From Flectonema sp. DT1601 (taxonomy: Eukaryota; Euglenozoa; Diplonemea; Diplonemida; Diplonemidae): a stretch of DNA of 64,000 nt. Below, piece after piece: positions 45,022 to 56,168 of the stretch; the first letter of the stretch is position 1; the number at the start of each line of letters is the position of its first letter. The notes beneath the pieces were generated by a model that saw only the letters and a program-made list of their open reading frames with translations, was not told where the DNA came from and did not search any database. A program made the translations under genes and the position numbers. The stretch covers positions 124,001-188,000 of the forward strand of contig OZ025820.1 in assembly GCA_964019425.1 (NCBI GenBank), read 5' to 3'.

Positions 45022-48000
45022 AGACCATTTATAATTAACAATTAACAATTAACCTGATTAACGTTATGATCTGACGGACATAAACATATCGATAAAATAA
45101 TACAAACAAAAACGAACAATAAATAATAAATAAGCTAAAAAACTAAATAAACAAAGTGATGTGAAAGTAAGGAAAAAGAGAATTACAAAGGGGTGGAGTC
45201 ACCGTGAACGTCATCAGCAGAACATCTCCTTCGATTGTAACGATATCTTGATGGAGGGGTTCGTTTTTTCAGAGTTGAACGCTCAGACTTTCTCGGCGGA
45301 GTTTCATTTTCCTCATGTTCGTCTGTGTCTGGCGGACTCAAACCTTCTGCCCATGAAGCTAATTGGAACTTCAGGGCCGCAATTTGAGACCGTGCCAAGG
45401 CGAGTTGAGCATTTAAATCGCTCGCCAGTCCCGTTAACATCATGGATTGCTCAAGCTGCTCTGCGTGAGTTGTACACCGTTGGTGATTCAGCTCCGAGAG
45501 GCGAAGTTGGGCATCCAGAAGTTGTTCTGAGAGCTCTGCCGCTTTCTCGTTTGTTTCGAGAGAGTCATCTACTGCTCGACAGTAATTCTCGAGTAAGTCA
45601 ATCCTACCCTCGGACCATTGTCTCGCAATAGGTGTATTCTCTTTAACGGAGATAACGTGACTCTCTTGTCGTAAAATCTTGGTCGGCGTGCGGTCGAGAG
45701 CTTCACTCTGCGGCATTGTCGGAGGAATTGAAGCTAGAGGACAAAGAGGGGTGATATAATTAAGGGTAGGGATAAGGGGTTTAATAAGAGGAGTAAAAAG
45801 ACTACTCGTAGTTGTAAAGAGCGAGAGGTAGTTCTTTGCTATCTTCATCATAGCAACAGATTCATACAGAACGGGGGTTCGGGGGGAAACTTGTTGACTA
45901 AAGTGGGTCATACGGGGACGCGCGGCACGCAAACTCTCGACCTCCTGTTGAGTATAGAAAAGTCTTATTTTACTTTCTCTTTCCTCATTACATTTGGTCT
46001 CCAATTCGTTCGACAGAAGAACAAACCTTTGATGGTAATTAAAGAGCGCCATTTCCGATAGGTCTGCTCTCTGAGTCAGATTTGCGAGCTCACGTTTCCT
46101 GTAATCTTCCACTAAGTCATATTGTCGAACTAGTGCAGAAAGAGAAGTCTTCGATTCATCGCGTTCTGCTGTTAACCGTTGAATTACTCCTTCCAGAAGT
46201 TCATATTCTTTTCTATCTTTTTCAATAATTAAAACAGGGGGCGCAGGAGGAAGTGAGGATGGATCCTGGTTGGTAGCTTTGATCTCAACAGGTAATCCAT
46301 TTAGTAACTGCTTGTCTTTCTCGAGGGAGGCTGACATCGCATTAAAGTAAAATAAAAATAGAACATAAAAAATTCGTTCTTTCATTTGTTCTAATTCGTT
46401 TTCTAAAATCTGGCATTTCAAGGAAAGTTTCAGCCTTAATTTTCCTTCTTTTTTTTTGTACAAGGGGGTTTGAGAACCCATGTCAGATTGAGTTCTTATC
46501 ACTATAGCGAAATCAGCAGGAAGTGTTTGCGATCCCGTTGACATGAGTTCAGGTGGGGGAGTCTGGAAAGAGATGGAAGAAATAGAAGAGAATGACAAGG
46601 AGAGTCCAGTGAGCTCATCCTCATCTAACAAAACAGAAGGGGCCGGGGAGGAAGAACCATTGGCAATAAGTAGAATAGAAAGAGCCGATGCGTAACAGGT
46701 TTGCCAGATAAAACATTTCTCAAGCCACGATCTTTCAATGGTGAGCTTTTCGATCGTTTTCAGTTTTGTTACTTTGTGGATTTTGACTTCTTCCACAGGG
46801 AAGATTTCTTTACCATCTTTTATAAAACTTGCAGTGGCAGGTTCTTCTTTAATGCTGCGCATTAGTGGTCTTGAATGCCACGTGGGGAGGTTCCTCGTCT
46901 GGAACAGAACATATGAGCACTGTCTGGCGATTCTGGTGCATTCACAAAATAAAGCTTTTGTTGGTGCTAAAGGTGAACCGATGTGACGTGTCCAGATGTT
47001 CAGCTGGTCCATGCAGATGTTTCCTCGTACGCCAACTTCAATAGTAAAAATGTTACAGTCGAAGCCATTAGCGATGATCGAGTCTCTTAGCTTTAGGTAT
47101 TTCTTTTCCTTTAAGACATGAGAGGTTTCGAAACGATCTTCATTTGGACACGTCAGCTCCAGAATCAGTGCTCTTTTCGCAAAAAAAGAATAAATAAAAA
47201 TGTCTGGTCTTAGAGAGGACGAGACATGGCACACTTCAAGAGGAACAATTAGGCGGTTATCACCGACATCGTCGAGGATGACCCAATCATTCGCTAGTGA
47301 AAGTTCGCCTGTCTCTTTAGAAATTCTTTCTAGGGGTTTATTTTCCCCTGTTTTTAAAAAAGTTTGAGAGGGAGGCGGGAGGTTTTCTTTTCTTTTGTTG
47401 GCTTTTATTATCAACTCTTCCAAGAAGATAACAATGCGTTTTAGAACGCTGTCGTGACGCCACGTGAACCTCCCTTGTGTTAAAGAGACAGGACAGCCTG
47501 TTAAGACATGCCTGAGGGTAGGATTCACTTTGCCACACAAAACACAATTTTTGTCCACATTGGTGATGTTCCACCTCTTTAAATTATCTTGTGAGGGGAG
47601 GGTGTTTGTAACCGCTTTCAGTTGAAATGAGATATAGGCAGGATTTCCCTCCCTAAGTACCTTATTCCAGGTGAAGTCGTTTATCATACATTTAGACCAC
47701 TCCTTCCACTGACCTTGGACTTGTAATTTATTCAAAGAGTTCAGTAGTTCATCTGTGGCTTCCACTTCAAAACGCTTAAGGAGATCGGGGCGAGTAGTAC
47801 GTAGATCGCGCAATCGGTGACCAAGACCAGCTGATTGCTTTGCAAGAGAACGGTAAGAAAAAAACTTAATAAGGCGCTCCCACTCAGCAGAAGCTGAAAA
47901 CTTTTTCGACCAGTTGGACGATTTCTCCATAATAACATTGTAGACACCGTGCATGTCAGAGTCCTGTGAGGATCTGAGGATGTCTAGTTTAATTGATTGC

Positions 48001-50753
48001 GCTTGTTTATATAGCGTCTCAACTCTTTTGTGTCTGAGACCAACAGTGTTCTTTGAACCGGTAAAAAGGATGACTGTGTTCGCAGAGCGGACAAATCCCC
48101 ACCATTTCTTCAAAAAAGGTTTAATAATTTTGTCCATTTTTTTGGCAAAAGGGAGAGATAAGTCATGGATCATTAAACTCCATGTTAACCTTGACAATAA
48201 CAAGTGTTGGACAGACCAAGCCTTCTGAGACCCATATAGTGGCATGGCGTCGACTTTTTTTAAAAAATTCCTGGTAAAAGTGGTCAGGCGCTCTCGCAAT
48301 TTCTGTTCTTTGGCGTTCGGCTCAAACCAACGCCCGAGGTATTTGAACTCTCCAGCTTCCTGGAGATTCGTAATCGGAACATTGTTAATCTTCAGGTCCG
48401 GGTTAGCTGGTTTCCCTTGTACAAAGCTGTGGGCAATGCATTTCTGGGGTTTCGCTTTGATACCACGAGACCAGGAAAGAAACTGTTCGAGCGACTTGAT
48501 TAGCAATTTTGCCCCCGCCTTTGATGACGTGGTAAGTTGTAAATCATCAGCAAAAGCTGCAACTAATAGTTGGAGGGATTTATTGTTAAACTCGTAGGCT
48601 TCCTGTTGATGAACTGCTAAGGAAAAGAGCAGTAGTTGGAATACCAAATTAAAAAGGGTTGGGGAGGAAACGCAGCCTTGAAAGACACCAACTTCAAAAG
48701 GGATAGTGGGCGTCAGGCCTTCTCCAACTCTGATTTGGACGCGCATGGAGGAATAATACCTTTTATAGAAACCGATTATTCTTTCGTGAATTCCGAAATA
48801 TTTTAAAGCAAAGAAAATTAATTGATGTTTGACTGATCCGAAAGCATCTGCCAAATCCACCCAGACAATTGTTAGGTTTTTCCGGAGAGCTTTCACTTCT
48901 TTAAAAATCTCTGAGGTGATCGTGGCATGTTCGATACACCCAGAGACACCTTTCCTAAAGCCTTTTTGAAAATTAAATTTAGAGAGAGTGTGGTTTGCGA
49001 CGGCTTCCTGAATGACCGTATTAAAAATTTTCCCGTCGCAGTTGCCCACAGCTATCGGTCTCGTTTTCGAGATGTCTTTCCCATCGGAGTTGGGCTTTGG
49101 GAGCATTGTTACAAATGCTAAGCCCCAACTATCCGGATAGGCCTTGAGTTCGAAAATTCTCTTTAATACCTTGTAAAGTGCTTCCATAAAAGTTGGGACC
49201 TTTTTCCATACAACATAAGGTATGCAATTGGGACCAGGGGCACATTTGTTTTTTTTCTTTGATAAGAGAATACCAAACTGTTCGAAGCTCGGGAACTGGA
49301 TATCATCCATTGTCTTGTAGTCAGACTTAGGTAAAAAAGAGGGATGGGTGAAATCAGTTTTTTTTTTTTCATTGTCACAATAATTGTTTTTAAAATGTTC
49401 AATTATTTTTTCCTCTGGAATATCAAGGGAGGGGGGTTGAGGATCTTCTTTTTGGAGTTCTTCTTTTATGGCAGTAAACGGATTTTGACGAAATTTATCT
49501 TGTAATTTTTTGAATAAATTTTTCTTTTCTAAATTCCGATACATTCGGAAAATCCTTTTCATTCTCGTTCTTGCCTCTTTCCATTTGACAGCGTTCTCTA
49601 TAGAAGGCCCAGATTTGCGGAGCTCCTGTCTTAGCTGTTTCATTTCCAGACGACATTCAAGTTTTTCTTGGTCGAGGATGACCTCTTCCCTTGATTTCTG
49701 TTTGCGGGGTAAATTCCGCTTTGTTTCTTCAAAGAAACTGCTACAAATTTGATAAACCGTTTTGAGTAGTTTATCAAGTTGGTCGGCAGGTTTTAAAGAG
49801 TTTTCTGTTTCGACGGTGAAAGTTTGGAGTTTTTCTGTAGCAGAAACGTCGATGTCCTTCCATTCAGTTCCAAAAGATCGGAATTTGAGACGAGACGGGT
49901 GTAACGGGGTAAAAGTGGGTGTTGTAGAGTTACAAGGAACGAAAGCTGTTTGTGAAGTTTTAAAATCTACAGATTCTCCTACAAAGGGAGGTTCCAGGTC
50001 TGAATTATTCCCTGTGAGGGGAGACAGAGGTGTACCTTTACATGTACCGTTAGCACAGTGTTTCGCTCTCGTAGCGATACTTTTGAAAAGCTTACCACAT
50101 TCTGGACAAGGTAAGTGGTAACAATCTTTAACTTGGGAGTGGGTAGATGGGGGAAAACGTGACTTATAGTCCTTAAATTCTTTACTAAACTTACAGTTAC
50201 GTCTAAAATGCGCAACTGGACCTTTGAGGTATGTCTCAAAACATAAAGGACATTTGGCTACTAAAGTTTTATCCCCATCCAGAGCCGATCTCGAAATAGC
50301 CTCTTGTAAAGCCTCGGGGGCTGGGTTGGCTGAGAGATGGTTGCCAGTATCTTTATGACACCGCCGGCCCGGTGTTTCTTTTTTTTTTTGTTGTGAAGTA
50401 GCAATAATAAAAAAAAAAAAAAAATAGAAAAGAGAATGGCTCAGAAACAATATCGATGAGTTAAGATCTTTTTTTTTAAACTAATTCTTTTTTTTTTAAT
50501 TTCGGGCAGCTAACCCTAGAGTTTTTTTTTGGTAAATACTGTTTAAAGGAAAACGAGCTACGCTCTAAAACAGAAAAATCGGAGTAACTACTTGTTTATA
50601 ATATATATTTTGATAAATAATGTGGTTGGCAAATGAATGCCGAAGAGGCAACTTGAGAAAAGCAATTGGATGAGAAGAAACATTGGGTCTTATAAAGCAA
50701 AGGAGATAGAGGGGCCTAAAAAGACCGCAGAGTGGATAGCTCCACAAAAGGCT
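45022..50753 (-). mobile_element. RLE-type LINE, copy B (full coding region)
   Basis: Second copy, offset 11148 bp from copy A and nearly identical in sequence, including UTRs. It is followed on its 5' side by the F3 of unit C with the same junction as A/B. Confidence 0.88.
45183..50450 (-). CDS. LINE polyprotein, copy B (intact)
   Basis: 1755 residues with all the motifs listed for copy A at the same positions. The only protein difference noticed is Asp for Glu in the acidic run PPDTDEHEEN near residue 1710 (t to g at 45321 on the plus strand). Two open copies this long with virtually no divergence imply very recent duplication, gene conversion, or one locus assembled more than once. Activity in the family is nicking of a target strand by the endonuclease and copying of the RNA at the nick. 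Confidence 0.94.
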   Translation of the reverse strand: MFLSHSLFYFFFFFIIATSQQKKKETPGRRCHKDTGNHLSANPAPEALQEAISRSALDGDKTLVAKCPLCFETYLKGPVAHFRRNCKFSKEFKDYKSRFPPSTHSQVKDCYHLPCPECGKLFKSIATRAKHCANGTCKGTPLSPLTGNNSDLEPPFVGESVDFKTSQTAFVPCNSTTPTFTPLHPSRLKFRSFGTEWKDIDVSATEKLQTFTVETENSLKPADQLDKLLKTVYQICSSFFEETKRNLPRKQKSREEVILDQEKLECRLEMKQLRQELRKSGPSIENAVKWKEARTRMKRIFRMYRNLEKKNLFKKLQDKFRQNPFTAIKEELQKEDPQPPSLDIPEEKIIEHFKNNYCDNEKKKTDFTHPSFLPKSDYKTMDDIQFPSFEQFGILLSKKKNKCAPGPNCIPYVVWKKVPTFMEALYKVLKRIFELKAYPDSWGLAFVTMLPKPNSDGKDISKTRPIAVGNCDGKIFNTVIQEAVANHTLSKFNFQKGFRKGVSGCIEHATITSEIFKEVKALRKNLTIVWVDLADAFGSVKHQLIFFALKYFGIHERIIGFYKRYYSSMRVQIRVGEGLTPTIPFEVGVFQGCVSSPTLFNLVFQLLLFSLAVHQQEAYEFNNKSLQLLVAAFADDLQLTTSSKAGAKLLIKSLEQFLSWSRGIKAKPQKCIAHSFVQGKPANPDLKINNVPITNLQEAGEFKYLGRWFEPNAKEQKLRERLTTFTRNFLKKVDAMPLYGSQKAWSVQHLLLSRLTWSLMIHDLSLPFAKKMDKIIKPFLKKWWGFVRSANTVILFTGSKNTVGLRHKRVETLYKQAQSIKLDILRSSQDSDMHGVYNVIMEKSSNWSKKFSASAEWERLIKFFSYRSLAKQSAGLGHRLRDLRTTRPDLLKRFEVEATDELLNSLNKLQVQGQWKEWSKCMINDFTWNKVLREGNPAYISFQLKAVTNTLPSQDNLKRWNITNVDKNCVLCGKVNPTLRHVLTGCPVSLTQGRFTWRHDSVLKRIVIFLEELIIKANKRKENLPPPSQTFLKTGENKPLERISKETGELSLANDWVILDDVGDNRLIVPLEVCHVSSSLRPDIFIYSFFAKRALILELTCPNEDRFETSHVLKEKKYLKLRDSIIANGFDCNIFTIEVGVRGNICMDQLNIWTRHIGSPLAPTKALFCECTRIARQCSYVLFQTRNLPTWHSRPLMRSIKEEPATASFIKDGKEIFPVEEVKIHKVTKLKTIEKLTIERSWLEKCFIWQTCYASALSILLIANGSSSPAPSVLLDEDELTGLSLSFSSISSISFQTPPPELMSTGSQTLPADFAIVIRTQSDMGSQTPLYKKKEGKLRLKLSLKCQILENELEQMKERIFYVLFLFYFNAMSASLEKDKQLLNGLPVEIKATNQDPSSLPPAPPVLIIEKDRKEYELLEGVIQRLTAERDESKTSLSALVRQYDLVEDYRKRELANLTQRADLSEMALFNYHQRFVLLSNELETKCNEERESKIRLFYTQQEVESLRAARPRMTHFSQQVSPRTPVLYESVAMMKIAKNYLSLFTTTSSLFTPLIKPLIPTLNYITPLCPLASIPPTMPQSEALDRTPTKILRQESHVISVKENTPIARQWSEGRIDLLENYCRAVDDSLETNEKAAELSEQLLDAQLRLSELNHQRCTTHAEQLEQSMMLTGLASDLNAQLALARSQIAALKFQLASWAEGLSPPDTDEHEENETPPRKSERSTLKKRTPPSRYRYNRRRCSADDVHGDSTPL

Positions 50754-50946
50754 GAATTCGATAGAGTGGGAAGTAACGGACTGGGAGCTTTTGGCTCCTG
50801 CCCTATTCCCGATGTAAACTTTCTTTTTATTTTTTTTTTTTTTTTTAACAGGCCCAGAGGGCGACAATGACTGTTGCTGACCAAGGAATAATATTCAAAT
50901 GAATTTTCGTTTCAAAGAAACGAACAGAATTAAGAGAGAGGCAGAG

Positions 50947-50977
<31 letters not shown>

Positions 50978-51160
50978 AAAAATATGAAGAGGAAATAATC
51001 AAACATGAAAAAAATAAAAAAAAAAAAAATAAAATATAAATAAAAAACGTTGTATGAAAAAGGAAAAAAAAAAAAAAAAAAAAAAAAAAAAGACCAGAAA
51101 AGGAAAGAGAAAATGAAAAGGTATAATATTATTGTGGGGATATGAGGATAGCAGGGAGAT

Positions 51161-51191
<31 letters not shown>

Positions 51192-51212
51192 ATTTATTAT
51201 TTAAAAAAAGGA
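50754..51212 (+). repeat. F3 module at the head of LINE unit C
   Basis: Same as 39606-40065, following LINE copy B's 5' flank. Lacks MITE-A. Confidence 0.87.
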
Positions 51213-54200
51213 AACAATCAGTTTAGCGTCTCGATCGGGACGGAAAATAGAAATTAATCGACATAGTCGATCGATAGAAAAAAAAACAATGATAACATTG
51301 TTTATTCATTTTTTTTTTTTTTTTTTTTTTTTTAAATCCTTTTAATTATTTTAAAGAAAAAACAATCAGTTTAGCGTCTTGACCAGGACAGAAAATAGAA
51401 AGTGATCGACATAGTCGATCGATAAAAAAACAATGCTAACATTGTTTATTCTTTTTTTTTTTTTTTTTTTAAATTCTTATTATTTATTTTTTAAAGAAAA
51501 AAAACGGAAAATAAAAATTAGTCGACAAAGTCGAACGATAAAAAAAAAAAAAAACAATGATAACATTGTTTATTCTTTTTTTTTTTTTTTTTTTTTTTTT
51601 ATATTCTTTTTTTATTAATTTTGAAAAAAAAAAAAAACAATCAGTTTAGCGTCTTGACCAGGACGGAAAATAGAAAGTAATCGACATAGTCGATCGATAA
51701 AAAAAACAATGATAACATTGTTTAATCTTTTTTTTTTTAATTTTTTTTTTATTTATTTTTTAAAGAAAAAAAAACGGAAAATAGAAATTAGTCGACAAAG
51801 TCGAACGATAAAAAAACAATGATAACATTGTTTATTCTTTTTTTTTTTATTTTTTTTATATTTTTTTTTTTTATTTAATTTTGAAAAAAAAAAACAATCA
51901 GTTTAGCGTCTTGACCAGGACGGAAAATAGAAAGCGATCGACATAGTCGATCGATAAGAAAACAATGATAACATTGTTTATTCTTTTTATTATTTTAAAT
52001 TCTTTTTATTTATTTTTTAAAGAAAAAAAACGGAAAATAGAAATTAGTCGACAGAGTCGAACGATAAAAAAAAACAATGATAACATTGTTTATTCTTTTT
52101 TTTGTATTTTTTTTATATTCTTTTTTATTAATTTTGAAAAAAAAAAAAAAACAATCAGTTTAGCGTCTTGACCAGGACGGAAAATAGAAAGTGATCGACA
52201 TAGTCGATCGATAAAAAAAAAAAAAAAAACAATGATAATATTGTTTATTCTTTTTTTTTTTTTTTTTTTTAAATTCTTTTTATTTATTTTTTAAAAAAAA
52301 AAAAAAATGGAAAATAGAAAATAGTCAACAAAGTCGAACGATAAAAAAAAACAATGATAACATTGTTTATTCTATTTTTTTATTTTTTTTTTTTTTCTAT
52401 TCTTTTTTATTAATTTTGAAAAAAAAAAACAATCAGTTTAGCGTCTTGACCAGGACGGAAAATAGAAAGTAATCGACATAGTCGATCGATAAAAAAAAAC
52501 AATGATAACATTGTTTATTCTTTTTTTTTTTTTTTAAATTCTTTTTATTTATTTTTTAAAAAGAAAAAAAAGGAAAATAGAAATTAGTCAACAAAGTCGA
52601 ACGATAAAAAAAAAAACAATGATAACATTGTTTATTCTTTTTTTTTTATTTTTTTTATATTCTTTTTTATTAATTTTGAAAAAAAAAACAATCAGTTTAG
52701 CGTCTTGACCAGGACGGAAAATAGAAAGTGATCGACATAGTCGATCGATAAAAAAACAATGATAACATTGTTTATTCTTTTTTTTTAATTTTTAAAGAAA
52801 AAAAAACGGAAAATAGAAATTAGTCGACAAAGTCGAACGATAAAAAAACAATGATAACATTGTTTATTCTTTTTTTTATTTTTTTTTTTATATTCTTTTT
52901 TATTAATTTTGAAAAAAAAAAAAACAATCAGTTTAGCGTCTTGACCAGGACGGAAAATAGAAAGTAATCGACATAGTCGATCGATAAAAAAAACAATGAT
53001 AACATTGTTTATTCTTTTTTTTTATTTTAAATTCTTTTTATTTATTTTTTAAAGAAAAAAACGGAAAATAGAAATTAGTCGACAAAGTCGAACGATAAAA
53101 AAACAATGATAACATTGTTTATTCTTTTTTTTTTAATTTTTTTATATTCTTTTTTATTAATTTCGAAAAAAAAACAATCAGTTTAGCGTCTTGACCAGGA
53201 CGGAAAATAGAAAGTGATCGACATAGTCGATCGATAAAAAAACAATGATAACATTGTTTATTCTTTTTTTTTATTTTAAATTCTTTTTATTTATTTTTTA
53301 AAGAAGAGAAACGGAAAATAGAAATTAGTCGACAAAGTCGAACGATAAAAAAACAATGATAACATTGTTTATTCTTTTTTTTTAATTTTTTTATATTCTT
53401 TTTTTATTAATTTCGAAAAAAAAAACAATCAGTTTAGCGTCTTGACCAGGACGGAAAATAGAAAGTGATCGACATAGTCGATCGATAAAAAAACAATGAT
53501 AACATTGTTTATTCTTTTTTTTTATTTTAAATTCTTTTTATTTATTTTTTAAAGAAAAGAAACGGAAAATAGAAATTAGTCGACAAAGTCGAACGATAAA
53601 AAAACAATGATAACATTGTTTATTCTTTTTTTTTTTTTTTTTTTTATTTCTTTTTATTTATTAAAAAAAAAAACAATCAGTTTAGCGTCTTGACCAGGAC
53701 GGAAAATAGAAAGTGATCGACATAGTCGATCGATAAAAAAAACAATGATAACATTGTTTATTCTTTTTTTTTTATTTTAAATTCTTTTTATTTATTTTTT
53801 AAAGAAAAGAAACGGAAAATAGAAATTAGTCGACAAAGTCGAACGATAAAAAAAACAATGATAACATTGTTTATTCTTTTTTTTTATTTTAAATTCTTTT
53901 TATTTATTTTTTGAAGAAAAGAAACGGAAAATAGAAATTAGTCGACAAAGTCGAACGATAAAAAAACAATGATAACATTGTTTATTCTTTTTTTTTATTT
54001 TAAATTCTTTTTATTTATTTTTTAAAGAAAAAAAAACGGAAAATAGAAATTAGTCGACAAAGTCGAACGATAAAAAAAACAATGATAACATTGTTTATTC
54101 TTTTTTTTTTATTTTATTTTTATATTCTTTTTTATTAATTTTGAAAAAAAAAAACAATCAGTTTAGCGTCTTGACCAGGACGGTAAATAGAAAGTAATCG

Positions 54201-54902
54201 ACATAGTCGATCGATAAAAAAAACAATGATAACATTGTTTATTCTTTTTTTTTTTATTTTAAATTCTTTTTATTTATTTTTTAAAGAAAAGAAACGGAAA
54301 ATAGAAATTAGTCGACAAAGTCGAACGATAAAAAAACAATGATAACATTGTTTATTCTTTTTTTTTTTTTTTTTTTTATTTCTTTTTATTTATTAAAAAA
54401 AAAAAAACAATCAGTTTAGCGTCTTGACCAGGACGGAAAATAGAAAGTGATCGACATAGTCGATCGATAAAAAAAACAATGATAACATTGTTTATTCTTT
54501 TTTTTTATTTTAAATTCTTTTTATTTATTTTTTAAAGAAAAAAAAACGGAAAATAGAAATTAGTCGACAAAGTCGAACGATAAAAAAACAATGATAACAT
54601 TGTTTATTCTTTTTTTTATTTTTTTTTATATTCTTTTTTATTAGTTTTGAAAAAAAAAAAAACAATCAGTTTAGCGTCTTGACCAGGACGGAAAATAGAA
54701 AGTAATCGACATAGTCGATCGATAAAAAAAACAATGATAACATTGTTTATTCTTTTTTTTTTTTTTTTTAAATTCTTTTTATTTATTTTTAAAGAAAAAA
54801 ACTGAAAATAGAAATTAGTCGACAAAGTCGAACGATAAAAAAAACAATGATAACATTGTTTATTCTTTTTTTTTATTTTAAATTCTTTTTATTTATTTTT
54901 TA
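51213..54902 (+). repeat. S1 satellite array of LINE unit C (~3.7 kb)
   Basis: Same expanded arrangement as unit B, offset 11147-11148 bp. One clear substitution: gaccaggacagaaaat at about 51381 where unit B has gaccaggacggaaaat. Confidence 0.95.
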
Positions 54903-56168
54903 ACAGGAGTTAAGATCACTTACATGAGTTAACACAACACAGATACGAGAGTCGCAAACTGAGGTAACACTACCAATTCAACAAAAAATAATCAGGATCG
55001 GACACAAGGAGGAGAGTTCATTCTACCTCTCATTGTCCTTGCTGGTATCTTAAGTGTCTTGGTATCTCTTGTGTGTCAGTATCTCGGAAGTGCTGGTATC
55101 TCGTTTGTGCGTTGGTATCTCTTGCGTGTTGGTATCTCTTGCACATAAAAAAAAAAAAATATTGAGTTAACATGATCAGTATTATTTAACATTAAAGACA
55201 GACCGGAACTATTTGAAAATAAAATGTAGATGGGAAACAGTGAAAATTAAAATGAATGATAAAATTAAATGAGATTTATGCCATAACAGACCAGATAGAG
55301 AGTAATAAAGGGAAAAGGAAAACGGGAAGGGTTCATTCACTTAGTTAAAGTTAAGACCGATTAGTCAGTTTAAGGTCTTGACTAGGACCAACAAAAAAAA
55401 AAAAAAAATAAATAAATAAATAAATAACGATCAAGCTGAGCTGATCTTGTTTTTATTAAAATAAGGGGAGCGGGAGGGATGGGAGGAATAAAGGAAAAAA
55501 AAGAAAAGGTCGATCAATTGGGTCTGATCGTCGAGAAGAAGAAGACAATTATTTTAAAGGTCGATCGGCATAGCCGATCGTTGAGAAAAAATAACCAGAT
55601 ATAAATACAATCAGTTTAAATTTAAAAAAAAAAAAAAAAAAAAAAAGATTAACGATCAAGCTGAGCTGATCTTGTTTTTATTAAAATAAGGGGAGCGGGA
55701 GGGATGGAAGGAATAAAGGAAAAAAAAAAAAAGGTCGATCAATTGGATCTGATCGTCGAGAAGAAGAAAACAATTATTTTAAAAAAATGATCGGTATAGC
55801 CGATCGTTGAGAAAAGAACAAATATAAATACAATCGGTTTTGGTGATCGACGAGTGGAGCGATCACTTGACAAGAAGGAAAAAAGAAAGGACCGATTAAT
55901 TGGGGCTTTGGTTGTATTCCCAAGGCATGTTTTTTTTTTTTTTTATTATTCATTTACATTATTTTTTTTTTTTTTTTTAAATTAATAATCACATTTTGTT
56001 CAAAAATATTTCATATTAGAGTAAAAGAAAAAGAAAAAAAAAGAGATAAGAGAAAAAAAAAAAAAAAAAAAACCATTGCTGGCCCCCTCACCACTCATAG
56101 AGGATGAGGAGGCCAGTAAGGCGTCACTCAAAAACTATGCCAAGCCTTGGGAACTTGGATTGGGGTTT
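54903..56168 (+). repeat. LINE unit C spacer
   Basis: Same as the unit A and B spacers, with the ggtatctc minisatellite at 55040-55146 and the hairpin at about 56079-56116. Confidence 0.8.
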